Assembly: GCA_002420185.1 (NCBI GenBank)
Contig: DIHO01000004.1
Span: 1-64,000, forward strand
Reading direction: 5' to 3'
Length of the DNA stretch: 64,000 nt
DNA from: Opitutales bacterium UBA5694
GTDB lineage: Bacteria; Verrucomicrobiota; Verrucomicrobiia; Opitutales; Opitutaceae
Shown here: positions 1-8,393 of the stretch, piece by piece
How positions within the stretch are numbered: position 1 is the stretch's first letter
Layout: the number at the start of each line of letters is the position of its first letter
The notes under the pieces: model-generated
Databases searched by the model: none
Told to the model about the DNA's origin: nothing
What the model saw: the letters and a program-made list of their open reading frames with translations, nothing else
Made by a program: the position numbers and the translations under genes

Positions 1-2068
1 AATCCCCTATACTCGTCACGCTATCGGGGATAGTGATGCTGGTCACTGTGTCCTCATCGCCGAAGATGGGAGTCCCACCATTCCCTACCTTAATTACAGG
101 AATCCCATCCACCACGGATGGGACTTTCACTGCTACGCCAATACCTGAATAACCCGTGATAGTCGCTTGACCGCTGGAGACCGAATAAGTCCAAACCCAG
201 TCATTGTCCGAATCCGCATTGTCACCAATGCCGTCTCCATCGGTATCAAAGGACTCATTCGGATCAAGCGGGAACACATCAGTAATGTCTGGTACGCCAT
301 CATTGTCATCGTCTAGGTCTACATTATCAGAAATTCCGTCTTCATCCGTGTCGGGGACTGTACCAGCCTGAACGATTGTTAAAATCTCAGTACCAATTAT
401 TACCTCCGCTGTCCTTTGCGAACTGCCGTCATTCAAACCGTAATTGAAAATTACGTTCTGAGACCTAGATCCAGCCGAAACGCTTGGCTCAATCCACTGG
501 CTTTCCTCAACGATTTGCCATTCCCCATCTGAGGTAACTTGCACGTCAAAAACTCCGCTCTCGCTGGTGAGGTTGGTCGATTTAGGAGAGATATTAACGG
601 ATGGCCCTGCGTTCTTGGTGCCGATGATTTCCATGGTGTAAGAGGACACTAAGGGCTCAGTTGAACTCACCTCGTGGGACCAAGACACGTAGTTCTCTGA
701 ATCATAATTACCTAGCAGGCTCAGTTCTATTTCAAAATTTTCACCAGCTTCAGTAGCCAACCCTACATCAGACTTTATTGATAGCCAATTTCCATCCAAA
801 GCACTTTCTATAGCTGCATCATTCAGTGTTTCCTGGGTCAATAAAATTCCTTTTGTATCGAATAAAGATATACGCAAATCTGGTACTGTCCCACGCTTCC
901 GGATACGTAATCGTAGTTCCTCCAAAACACGCATGTTTTCACCCACACTAAACCTTTGGATCGCAGAGTTATCGACGTAATAATAAACAGTTGGATTTTC
1001 ACCTACGACCACGCTTTCTGTGGCTGCATAACTATCCGATGGTATCAGCGCGACCGTTTCGCTGACAGATGTTCCTTGTGGATTGATAGCTTCAAGCCAG
1101 AACATCGAAGGCTGGTTAATTAGGCCCGTTTCCTGCAACTGACTAGTTCCCAGTGGCTCGCTCTTGTCTCCCTTGAATCCGCGGTACCATTGCAATGACA
1201 TCTCTGGCAATCCAAGCGCTCTAGACCGGAGCGTTATGTTGCTTCCGGGTTTAACGTACCTAACAGCCTCGCGATCCTCAAATTCAGGTATCGTTGGCAA
1301 ACTCTTCCGGTAAGCTGCAACGATCGGAGTAGATAGCTCTATAGTTTTGGCATTATCTGCAGATTCGGGACTCGATGACGAAACTCCCAAAGCATAGCCT
1401 TCATAATTGAGCGAGGAGTCAGAAAAGTAAGGGATTCTTCTTTCGCCGCTTCGCTGATACGCCATTATAGTCATTACATCAAGAGCATCAATATGATACC
1501 CATGTGAGTAATCAAACAGCCCTTTATTGCTCGCTGATTCCCTATCGTGAGCACAACCCAAATTGTGCCCAATTTCATGTGTGAACGCATGCCAATTGTT
1601 CGAGCTTTGAGCTGATGTAACACTAAATGCCTGATGCTCCCTACCATTCTGGTCAGTTAAGAGATTTGCTATTCCCGCCTGATTCTCCGTTGAGCCGTTT
1701 CTCAAGAGAGCGACAAGATCCGCACCGAACTTTGTTCGCTGACCATGTGCTTCGTCCGCGAAACCTTCATCATTATTTTTCAAACGATCAATATCGGTCC
1801 CCATGTCATCCGGATCTTCTACATAGTCTATCAATTCAGCCCCGACTAGTCTGAGTCTAGTCGCCAAACCGCTGTTTTCAAAGCCATCGTTCGCGACCTC
1901 GACGAGCTCGATAACCCTTGCTACCGCACCATTTTCCCCGCCGTAATAATCACTCATCGCTGGAGTGTACAGTACAAGTATGTCAATACTTGATACATCA
2001 TCATCACCAAGTACAGGAGATGACAATGCACCAGAGAGCAAGTATCCTGAGAAAAAAACTTTACGCAT
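1..2068 (-). CDS. Secreted reprolysin-like (M12B-type) zinc metalloprotease, 3' end cut by window edge
   Basis: An open frame of at least 689 codons starts at ATG 2068 and runs off the left edge. It begins with a signal peptide (MRKVFFSGYLLSGALSS). The catalytic domain follows at once (SIDILVLYTPAM), with no prodomain. The zinc site HEIGHNLGCAHD lies at 1544-1579 (His164, Glu165, His168, His174), and the Met-turn MTIMAY follows at 1457-1474. After the protease come Ig-like sequence, a BACON-like domain (about 360-600, ending in V-Q-A-G), acidic thrombospondin type 3 calcium repeats (about 200-360) and the start of a BspA-type leucine-rich repeat (SITIPDSVTSIG) at the edge. The family cleaves extracellular proteins. 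The frame is the same at both ends, so no frameshift is implied. It starts 17 nt after the upstream gene, so the two are probably cotranscribed. Confidence 0.9.
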   Translation of the reverse strand, partial: MRKVFFSGYLLSGALSSPVLGDDDVSSIDILVLYTPAMSDYYGGENGAVARVIELVEVANDGFENSGLATRLRLVGAELIDYVEDPDDMGTDIDRLKNNDEGFADEAHGQRTKFGADLVALLRNGSTENQAGIANLLTDQNGREHQAFSVTSAQSSNNWHAFTHEIGHNLGCAHDRESASNKGLFDYSHGYHIDALDVMTIMAYQRSGERRIPYFSDSSLNYEGYALGVSSSSPESADNAKTIELSTPIVAAYRKSLPTIPEFEDREAVRYVKPGSNITLRSRALGLPEMSLQWYRGFKGDKSEPLGTSQLQETGLINQPSMFWLEAINPQGTSVSETVALIPSDSYAATESVVVGENPTVYYYVDNSAIQRFSVGENMRVLEELRLRIRKRGTVPDLRISLFDTKGILLTQETLNDAAIESALDGNWLSIKSDVGLATEAGENFEIELSLLGNYDSENYVSWSHEVSSTEPLVSSYTMEIIGTKNAGPSVNISPKSTNLTSESGVFDVQVTSDGEWQIVEESQWIEPSVSAGSRSQNVIFNYGLNDGSSQRTAEVIIGTEILTIVQAGTVPDTDEDGISDNVDLDDDNDGVPDITDVFPLDPNESFDTDGDGIGDNADSDNDWVWTYSVSSGQATITGYSGIGVAVKVPSVVDGIPVIKVGNGGTPIFGDEDTVTSITIPDSVTSIGD

Positions 2069-2085
2069 GATGAGTCTAATTAGAT

Positions 2086-2736
2086 TCACGGGCGGGCAGA
2101 CGGATTAAGGTTTTCGACACAGGTTTGGCACACCATAGCGACCTCCAAATCGATTTCCGAAACATACTGGAAACCATCGGAGCCATTACGTAAAGAGTAC
2201 TCACGTCGATTGCCTGGGTCGCTAATCGCCATCGATATGGCATCCCCGACGAACGCGATGACCGTGCTACTCATATTCTCAGGCCCGTACGACGCTCTAA
2301 CTACCGCCCGCCCAGCTCCGATTGCTCCTGCCTTGGTAATCGTCAATTCTGTCTGGCCTAATGTAGGCAGGCCAATCGTGAACTTATCGCCTGAGTCTAA
2401 AGAACTCAGTCTCTCACGCAAATCCTCTGGGGAGGGATTCAGAGTGCCCCTCCATTCACGAATAATATGGTCATGCTCCTCTACAGATTCAGTTCCAACG
2501 TAACCATCATCTGACTCAAAAAAAGCGTCAACGGCACGATTGCTTGCGACTTCAGGCTCTTCCGTATTAACCCTTGTAGTAGGCTCCGTATTTTGAATCA
2601 ATGATTCTCGAGATTCGCTGTGCTTCGCAGGCTGACCAGCAGGATCGGGGTCCTTTTTTAAGAACCAGAAAAAAGCGGATATCAGTGCTGTGAAGAGCAA
2701 CAAATAAACACTGTGTCTCCGTTGAATCCTCATCAA
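2086..2736 (-). CDS. Membrane-anchored protein, probable separate prodomain of the downstream metalloprotease
   Basis: This encodes 216 aa with an N-terminal membrane anchor or uncleaved signal (residues 10-27, YLLLFTALISAFFWFLKK), then a charged linker to about residue 70. The rest is a beta-rich domain. The segment at about 120-195 (GDKFTIGLPTLGQTELTITK, then VIAFVGDAISMAI, then YSLRNGSDGFQYVSEID) resembles the prodomain that normally precedes the catalytic domain in bacterial reprolysin-type proteases. Near the C-terminus is a CxxC pair (MVCQTC), which could act as a cysteine switch on the zinc. The gene ends 17 nt before the protease gene, in another frame and with its own stop. The prodomain reading is inference from resemblance and position. 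A plain hypothetical membrane protein is the alternative. Confidence 0.6.
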   Translation of the reverse strand: MMRIQRRHSVYLLLFTALISAFFWFLKKDPDPAGQPAKHSESRESLIQNTEPTTRVNTEEPEVASNRAVDAFFESDDGYVGTESVEEHDHIIREWRGTLNPSPEDLRERLSSLDSGDKFTIGLPTLGQTELTITKAGAIGAGRAVVRASYGPENMSSTVIAFVGDAISMAISDPGNRREYSLRNGSDGFQYVSEIDLEVAMVCQTCVENLNPSARP

Positions 2737-2865
2737 TCTATTTTGAGACTTGCTCTTTCAGGTTCCAATTTGAGACAAGGTAATTCAGTGATGCTTCGCC
2801 TTTTAACATTAAAGCCAATTCAACTGGTTAAAATTCCTAAGTATCTGCTTGAAAGCACTTAAGGT

Positions 2866-2940
2866 TGGTAGGGCCACCGAGAATCGAACTCAGATCTAAC
2901 GTTTAGGAAACGCTTGTTCTATCCGTTGAACTATGGCCCC
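2866..2940 (-). tRNA. trnR: tRNA-Arg (anticodon CCU), CCA encoded
   Basis: Read on the minus strand, a full cloverleaf can be drawn. The acceptor arm GGGGCCA pairs with TGGCCCT, with a G-U pair at position 1-72. The anticodon stem AGCGT/ACGTT closes the loop TTCCTAA, giving anticodon CCU for AGG codons. The T arm contains GTTCGATTC. The discriminator is A and the 3' CCA is present in the DNA (TGG at 2866-2868 on the plus strand). It lies between the metalloprotease pair and rpsR. Confidence 0.95.
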
Positions 2941-3076
2941 AGCAGAAACCGAGCGTCTGCAATTAAAGAGAAAAATTGTTCCGAAATTCGTCCAATATGT
3001 AAAGACTGACTTCCACAGAATTCCCAACTTTCCACTATTGACAACGGAAAGCCTGGTCCTACTTTCCCTTCCTTTT

Positions 3077-3268
3077 ATGGTTAACGAAGAGATAAACAGA
3101 AGCCTGACACCACAAGAGCTGGACTTCACCCATGCTCACATCATGAGCCGGTATGTCACCGAGACAGGCAAGATCCTTCCTCGCAAAATGACTCGTCTGT
3201 CATCCAAGCAACAGCGAAAGATCAACAAGGCGATTAAACGTGCTCGCAATATGCTGACTATGCAGTAA
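3077..3268 (+). CDS. rpsR: 30S ribosomal protein bS18
   Basis: This encodes 63 aa if translation starts at ATG 3077 (MVNEEINRSLTPQ). The open frame continues upstream to 2933, but that part overlaps the tRNA and does not look like bS18. The core TETGKILPRKMTRLSS followed by QQRKINKAIKRARNM matches the bS18 signature (GKI-x-R, then the AIKRAR helix that contacts 16S rRNA). At 63 aa it is slightly shorter than the usual 70-80. It is not next to rpsF, ssb or rplI, its usual partners. It is followed after 25 nt by the Sua5/TsaC gene, so the two may be cotranscribed. Confidence 0.88.
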   Translation: MVNEEINRSLTPQELDFTHAHIMSRYVTETGKILPRKMTRLSSKQQRKINKAIKRARNMLTMQ

Positions 3269-3293
3269 CCGGCCCGAGCTGTTCGGAGTCAGT

Positions 3294-4304
3294 GTGGGTA
3301 CGGGTTTACCTACAAACCGTTTGAATGTGGCTACTATACTAAAACCCAACAAAGAAAACTTGCGCGATATCCGCAAGTTTTTGCGTTTGGGAGAGCTCGT
3401 GGCGGTTCCAACAGAGACCGTCTACGGATTAGCGGCTAATGCACTGGACTCCAAGGCCTGTCAGAAAATTTTTAACGTTAAGGAACGGCCCCACAATGAC
3501 CCCCTCATCTGTCACGTTCCTGATTTCGAATCACTTGAACAATACTGTGAAACCAATCCATTTGCAATAAGACTCGCCGAAGCCTTCTGGCCGGGACCGC
3601 TAACCTTGGTTCTTCCCAAAAAGTCAATCATCCCCGATATCGTTACTGCAGCCTATGACTCCGTCGCCGTCCGATGCCCGAGTCACCCCATCTTCCGTGA
3701 ACTCATTGAAGGATGTGACTTCCCCCTGGCTGCGCCTAGCGCCAATCCTTTTGCGTACATCAGTCCCACCCTAGCAGTCCACGTTCAAGCGAATCTGGGA
3801 GATCGGATCGGAACGATCCTTGACGGGGGACCGTGCCACCTTGGGATTGAATCAACAATAATCGATGTTCGTGACCCCAAATCTGCTCGTATCCTTAGAT
3901 ACGGAGCCCTACCCATTGAGCAAATTGAAGACGCTGTAAAAAGACGAGTCGATCGCCCGCTTCCCCATTATAGCGGAATGTCGATTGCTCCCGGAGCACT
4001 CCCCAAGCACTACAGCCCGAGGACTAATCTTGAACTTAGGTCAGTCCCGGTTCTGGAAGAAGAACTCCAAAGGACTGACGGATCCATCGCCTTTCTACTT
4101 CTTCGTAAACCGTCTCACTTATCCTCCCGCAACATCCATTGGCTTTCACAGAACGGGGAGCTTGACCATGTCGCATCGAAACTCTACGCAAAACTAAGAG
4201 AGCTCGATACCGCTGGCTACCAGAAAATCGTCGTTGAAGAAGCTCCTGAGCTTGATCTGGGCAGGACCATCAACGACCGCCTTCGCCGTGCAGCTTTCCA
4301 GTGA
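3294..4304 (+). CDS. tsaC: L-threonylcarbamoyladenylate synthase (Sua5/YwlC type)
   Basis: This makes threonylcarbamoyl-AMP from threonine, bicarbonate and ATP, the first step of t6A37 modification of ANN-decoding tRNAs. The YrdC domain (about residues 25-215) shows VPTETVYGLAANA, the KERPHNDPLICHV segment with the family KxR, and the APSAN motif. The C-terminal part (about 230-336), including GALPKHYSPRT, is the Sua5 domain that distinguishes this from short TsaC; 336 aa is normal for Sua5. The first-listed ATG at 3294 has no clear ribosome site. An in-frame GTG at 3327 (VATILKPNKENL) fits the usual N-terminus better, so the start is uncertain. It is convergent with the barrel gene. Confidence 0.92.
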   Translation: MGTGLPTNRLNVATILKPNKENLRDIRKFLRLGELVAVPTETVYGLAANALDSKACQKIFNVKERPHNDPLICHVPDFESLEQYCETNPFAIRLAEAFWPGPLTLVLPKKSIIPDIVTAAYDSVAVRCPSHPIFRELIEGCDFPLAAPSANPFAYISPTLAVHVQANLGDRIGTILDGGPCHLGIESTIIDVRDPKSARILRYGALPIEQIEDAVKRRVDRPLPHYSGMSIAPGALPKHYSPRTNLELRSVPVLEEELQRTDGSIAFLLLRKPSHLSSRNIHWLSQNGELDHVASKLYAKLRELDTAGYQKIVVEEAPELDLGRTINDRLRRAAFQ

Positions 4305-4322
4305 ATCCAGGGCTTTAGAAGC

Positions 4323-5432
4323 CTAATAGGATACTGAGGCGGATAGACGGATAATCTGTTCCGCCTCAAACTCGTTCAGCTGGCTCAGACTTCCACTACG
4401 GTATACATAGCCCCCTGAAAAACTGATCGATTGTGTCGGAGAGAAACTAATCGCCATTTCGCCACTGAAGATATCTTTACCAAAGCTCGGTTCCATTACC
4501 ACCCAACTATTCGACACCCCGTAGTAGGCGGACCACATATCCGACAGCGTGAAATCGCCTGTAAATGAAACCGTATCCGCCTCTACAAAGCCGTTAGCGA
4601 TCAGGGAAGGCCTCGTCGAACGATTGAAGGTGAGAGAATATTGGGAATCGGATCCAGACTGCCAAATTATAGCGGCATCGAGTTCGACTGCAGCATTCGT
4701 TTTGCCATCTGAAAACTGAGAATTTCTGCCCCCCGCAGTTACTTGTCCGTAAAGACCATCCAAAAGCTCCGATCCGAAGCCGACTTTTACTGCCTGTTCC
4801 GAGGACTGGGGAAAGTTCCCCCTATCAGTTAGGGAGGTTGAGCGAAACTCCATACCTGCAATGAGATCTGCGTCTTGTCCTAAATCAGCCCGAAGCTCCA
4901 CCGGAATACTAGTCTGTTCCAAAATGCCTGAACCCTCACCCGATAGTACCGACTGGTAGTTTTGAACCGCTAAAGACATCTCATACTCCTGACCCTTTCC
5001 GAACTCTCGAGCCACAAAACCTTGAAAACGCGAGCCGTCAAGAAGTGGAGCTTCAACCATTCGTTCTGGATCAGACCAAGGAGTGCGACGCAGGCGATAG
5101 CTGACCTCCGCCACCACTGGGTAATCGGATACTGTTGTGTCGGTGGGACCCAAAAAACGACCTCCCGACCAAATCGCATCTACTCGATGCTTTAGCACCA
5201 GAGGCAGCCCTGAACTTTTCGCGGAATGATAATCCAAAGGTGCCGCGTGTTCCAAATCTTTGTTAAAAGAGTATCTCAACACAGGAACCACGTACTCTTT
5301 TCCTGACGCTTCATTCGTTCCTTCAAGACTTTGCCCCGATTCTTCCGCAATCAGCCCTGAACATCCCACCGTGAGACACAATAGCCCAAGAGAAATATTC
5401 CGACCATAAACTGAGGGACAAAGACCTAGCAT
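4323..5432 (-). CDS. Predicted outer-membrane beta-barrel protein (DUF6268-like)
   Basis: This encodes 369 aa. The N-terminus has a hydrophobic segment ending in LLCLTVGCSGLIAEE, which is a signal peptide and possibly a lipobox (TVGC). The rest is alternating polar/aromatic strands separated by short turns, such as YEMSLAVQNYQSVLSG and QYSLTFNRSTRPSLIANG. The chain ends in an aromatic residue (RLSASVSY), as usual for proteins inserted by the Bam complex. The architecture resembles DUF6268 barrels of unknown cargo. The gene ends 18 nt from the convergent tsaC, and there is no obvious partner gene. The localisation is reasonably safe; the function is not. Confidence 0.65.
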   Translation of the reverse strand: MLGLCPSVYGRNISLGLLCLTVGCSGLIAEESGQSLEGTNEASGKEYVVPVLRYSFNKDLEHAAPLDYHSAKSSGLPLVLKHRVDAIWSGGRFLGPTDTTVSDYPVVAEVSYRLRRTPWSDPERMVEAPLLDGSRFQGFVAREFGKGQEYEMSLAVQNYQSVLSGEGSGILEQTSIPVELRADLGQDADLIAGMEFRSTSLTDRGNFPQSSEQAVKVGFGSELLDGLYGQVTAGGRNSQFSDGKTNAAVELDAAIIWQSGSDSQYSLTFNRSTRPSLIANGFVEADTVSFTGDFTLSDMWSAYYGVSNSWVVMEPSFGKDIFSGEMAISFSPTQSISFSGGYVYRSGSLSQLNEFEAEQIIRLSASVSY

Positions 5433-5511
5433 CTAGAGTTGTTGTTGAGTTTGACTGGAAGCCAATTACCGAATACTCAAAAAGGCCCTTTCGCAAGAAA
5501 ACTCAAGCCTC

Positions 5512-6879
5512 TTAATCACTATCGCTCGGACGATCATCAACGCCGGGGTTCCCTTCATCCGCATCATTTCGCCGCTCTAACAGATTTATACTGGCGGCTA
5601 TCACTCTTTTGTCGTCCATGCTTCCCGCCGTAATTTCCAAATTACCTATGGTAAAAACCTCATTGAGCCTCGGCATTCGACCCAGTTTTACCGTTATGAA
5701 GCCTCCGAACGTCGAAACTTCCTCCGACTCTAATTCAACCCCAATTTCTTGGGAAACGTCATGCAAAGGCGTTAGGCCGTCTACGAGATAAGAGTTTTCA
5801 CCAAGTTTCGAAATCATTTCCCGATCGCGATCAAACTCGTCTTGGATCTCGCCCACAAGCTCCTCAAGCACGTCCTCCAGCGTAACCGCCCCAACTGTGC
5901 CCCCAAACTCGTCAATTAGAAGAGCGAAGTGCTGCTTTTGTTTTAGGAAGCCCTGCAAGACCGACTCCAACGGTTCGTCCATAGAAAACCGGGCTATCGG
6001 ACGTTTTACCTCATTCAAATCAATTTCCTCCGAGGACTTGCCAATACGGAAGACATCCTTGATATGAACAATCCCCACGCATTGATCGAGATCCCCCTCG
6101 CAAACGGGGAAACGGGTATGACCTGTCTCTCTAGCAACTTTTAGATTTTCGTCAGGAGAGTCCTCTACGTCGAAAAACTTGAGCTGATTCCGAGGGATCA
6201 TGATGTCGTGAGCCACGCGCTTTCGCAAATCCATCACGTTATTCAAAATGCTTTCCGTCACCTCCGGCAGTTCGTCCCCGTTACTGACGATCGACCGAAT
6301 TTGCGATTCTACATCGATCAAATTGAGATCAGAATCAGCGTCGAGACGAAGCACTTTGAGTACCATTCGGGATACGGCGTTGAATAGGTTCGACAGAGGT
6401 TGGGTGATGAAATGGAAAATTCGTACAAAAGGCACCGTAAAATGGAGGGTCCTAATCGGGGCCTGCATAGCGATGGATCGAGGAATCAGTTCGCAAAAAA
6501 CAAAGCCAATGCTCACGGAAAAGGCTATTCCAAAAACAATCGCCATTCCAATTGAATATTCGCCAAACCAATCCTGCGACGCCAGCCCTGCGTAAACCAG
6601 GTGAACGAAGATTATCCCTAACACAATCGTACTTGAAGTGATACCCAACCTAAGTATCTTCAGACTAGAACTCATGTTCTCCAAAAGATCCGCAACAGGC
6701 TTTGACTCCTTCAATTCCTCCATTTTGCCTGTTCCGAAGCGAGTAAAGCGTATTTTCATAAGGCTGAACTCCGTGGCAACGAAAACAGCGTTCATCCCGA
6801 GAAAAACGAGTAGAGCTAACCCGAAGAGAATCAATTCGTTCGAAGAGAATTTCACCTGTGTATCAAAGTAGCCCACCAA
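5512..6879 (-). CDS. CorC/HlyC family (CNNM, DUF21-CBS) membrane protein
   Basis: This encodes 455 aa. The CNNM/DUF21 transmembrane domain (about residues 10-190) has at least three strongly hydrophobic segments (ILFGLALLVFLGMNAVFVA; TIVLGIIFVHLVYAGL; IGMAIVFGIAFSVSIGFVF). A CBS pair follows, with the VAHDIMIPRNQL hinge and FALLIDEFGGTVG. The C-terminal CorC_HlyC domain (about 360-445) contains NSYLVDGLTPLHDV and STFGGFITVKLGRMP. Length and domain order are normal. The family is linked to magnesium or cobalt efflux; transport by this protein is inferred. It ends in an acidic tail and lies 26 nt downstream of hisC on the same strand. Confidence 0.93.
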   Translation of the reverse strand: MVGYFDTQVKFSSNELILFGLALLVFLGMNAVFVATEFSLMKIRFTRFGTGKMEELKESKPVADLLENMSSSLKILRLGITSSTIVLGIIFVHLVYAGLASQDWFGEYSIGMAIVFGIAFSVSIGFVFCELIPRSIAMQAPIRTLHFTVPFVRIFHFITQPLSNLFNAVSRMVLKVLRLDADSDLNLIDVESQIRSIVSNGDELPEVTESILNNVMDLRKRVAHDIMIPRNQLKFFDVEDSPDENLKVARETGHTRFPVCEGDLDQCVGIVHIKDVFRIGKSSEEIDLNEVKRPIARFSMDEPLESVLQGFLKQKQHFALLIDEFGGTVGAVTLEDVLEELVGEIQDEFDRDREMISKLGENSYLVDGLTPLHDVSQEIGVELESEEVSTFGGFITVKLGRMPRLNEVFTIGNLEITAGSMDDKRVIAASINLLERRNDADEGNPGVDDRPSDSD

Positions 6880-6905
6880 GAACCCCTACAATGCTACCAA
6901 TAACC

Positions 6906-8003
6906 CTACCGACTCAAGAACGAAGTGAGTGCCTTAATTGCCAGCTCATTCTGCTCTTCCGTTCCCACTGATACACGGATCCATTGGCTCATCCCGTAAG
7001 GTGCCAAGGGTCGTACTATTATCCCTTCTCGCTGCATCACTTCGAAAGCCGCTTTGCCATCAGCAACATTTAGCGTTATAAAATTCGCTGAACTGGGAAT
7101 GTATTCGATATTCAATGATTCCACACATTCCACAAAATAACGCAACCCCGCAGCATTAGCGATACGGCATGAAGAAACGAAGCCCTGATCTTCAAGGGCT
7201 GCACGGGATGCGGCCAAGGCTACCGAATTGACATTGAATGGCGCACGGCTGCGATTCAAGAGAGACACCAATTCCGGATCTCCGTATCCGTAACCAACTC
7301 GAAGCCCTGCCAGACCGTAGATCTTGGAAAAGGTTCTTGTACAGAACACTTTTTTACCCTTGGCAATAAACGGTCTTAAATCAACGGGTTCGTCCTGGTA
7401 TTCAGAATACGCCTCATCAAGAACAAAGAGAACATCATCCGGAAGGGTCTCAACCAGTTCCTCGATTTCGCTCGATGTATTAGCCGATCCACTCGGGTTG
7501 TCCGGACTCGCCAAAAAAACGATCCTGGTCCTGTCTGTAACCGCCTCCCGTATCCCTCTTAAATCGTGTCGGTGGTTTATCGTGGGCACTTCGACTGGCC
7601 GACCACCAAAAAGCATAGTAATCAGTTTATATACGATAAACGAGCCCTCCCCCATGACAACTTCGTCACCTTCACGGACAAAAGCATGTCCTAACAGTTC
7701 GAGGACTTCGTTCGATCCATTTCCTACAATAAATTGATCCGGTTCCATTTTTAGCAGCTGAGCAAGAGCGTTTTTCAACTCATAGCATCCACCATCCGGA
7801 TACAGTTCAACGCTATCCAGTGCCGTTTTCCCAGCCTCTATCGCTCTAGGCGAAGCTCCCAATGGATTTTCGTTGGATGCGATTTTAATGATCGTGTTCG
7901 GGTTCAGACCCAGCTCACGGGCTACATACTCGATCGGTTTCCCCGGCTGGTACACAGGCTGCGAGAGTAGTTCAGGTTTAACAAGTTCAGAGAAAGTAGG
8001 CAT
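6906..8003 (-). CDS. hisC: Histidinol-phosphate aminotransferase
   Basis: This encodes 365 aa, a fold-type I PLP enzyme that transaminates imidazole-acetol phosphate with glutamate in histidine biosynthesis. The substrate and PLP-binding signature is IKIASNENPLGASPRA near residue 40. The PLP-phosphate site is GNGSNEVLEL. The aspartate pairing with the pyridine nitrogen is in VFLASPDNPSG / FVLDEAYSEY. The Schiff-base lysine lies in FSKIYGLAGLRVGYG. The start at 8003 gives the usual N-terminus. There are no other his genes nearby, so it is a stand-alone hisC. Related enzymes can act on aromatic amino acids, which sequence cannot exclude. Together with the CorC gene it may form a two-gene unit. 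Confidence 0.93.
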   Translation of the reverse strand: MPTFSELVKPELLSQPVYQPGKPIEYVARELGLNPNTIIKIASNENPLGASPRAIEAGKTALDSVELYPDGGCYELKNALAQLLKMEPDQFIVGNGSNEVLELLGHAFVREGDEVVMGEGSFIVYKLITMLFGGRPVEVPTINHRHDLRGIREAVTDRTRIVFLASPDNPSGSANTSSEIEELVETLPDDVLFVLDEAYSEYQDEPVDLRPFIAKGKKVFCTRTFSKIYGLAGLRVGYGYGDPELVSLLNRSRAPFNVNSVALAASRAALEDQGFVSSCRIANAAGLRYFVECVESLNIEYIPSSANFITLNVADGKAAFEVMQREGIIVRPLAPYGMSQWIRVSVGTEEQNELAIKALTSFLSR

Positions 8004-8393
8004 TTCCTTTTAAATGGACTCCTAACCATCAACTTAAATCCTTATCTGCCGCAAGCTCGGAGCGAATTCCTTGGAACGAATTTTCGAGGTTTAAACGCGA
8101 AAAAACCGATCGAATCTCCATCCGCCCGGGAAACCTCTACATTTCTGGGTCCCACAAATACACTCCAGAAAAAATTCTCCAAACCTTTTTCGCACATAAA
8201 AAATGTACTGCTGAACCCTTTAATAAGACCAAACATTGGGGGAATTAGTTCTAGAAATCTATCTTTCTCAAAACTCCCTGATTTACATAATTCTAAGGGA
8301 TCTTTGCCTCCGAAAAATATTCGAACTAATTGACTTTCTGACTCGATTAGGATCGAGGATCCTTACACCTTGGAATAATACTCATCCGATCCC
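8004..8393. other. Intergenic region between divergent hisC and AI-2E-type permease
   Basis: This is 390 nt of AT-richer sequence between two divergent genes, so it should hold both promoters. A 64-codon open frame on the minus strand (8042-8236) is not supported as a gene: it has low-complexity content and no family resemblance. No inverted repeat or convincing sigma-70 promoter pair could be picked by eye. Confidence 0.5.

Noticed and set aside
2210..2503. 97-codon plus-strand frame opposite the prodomain-like gene
   Set aside because: It is the antisense shadow of a better supported gene, with no domain match.
2896..3129. 77-codon minus-strand frame over the tRNA and rpsR start
   Set aside because: It overlaps tRNA-Arg and has no homology; an artefact of the open frames there.
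4305..4325. Small GGCTT/AAGCC hairpin between tsaC and the barrel gene
   Set aside because: Only 5 bp with a 3 nt loop and no T-run; too weak to call a terminator.
8042..8236. 64-codon minus-strand frame upstream of hisC
   Set aside because: Aromatic, unrecognisable content, no ribosome site, and it sits in the divergent promoter region.
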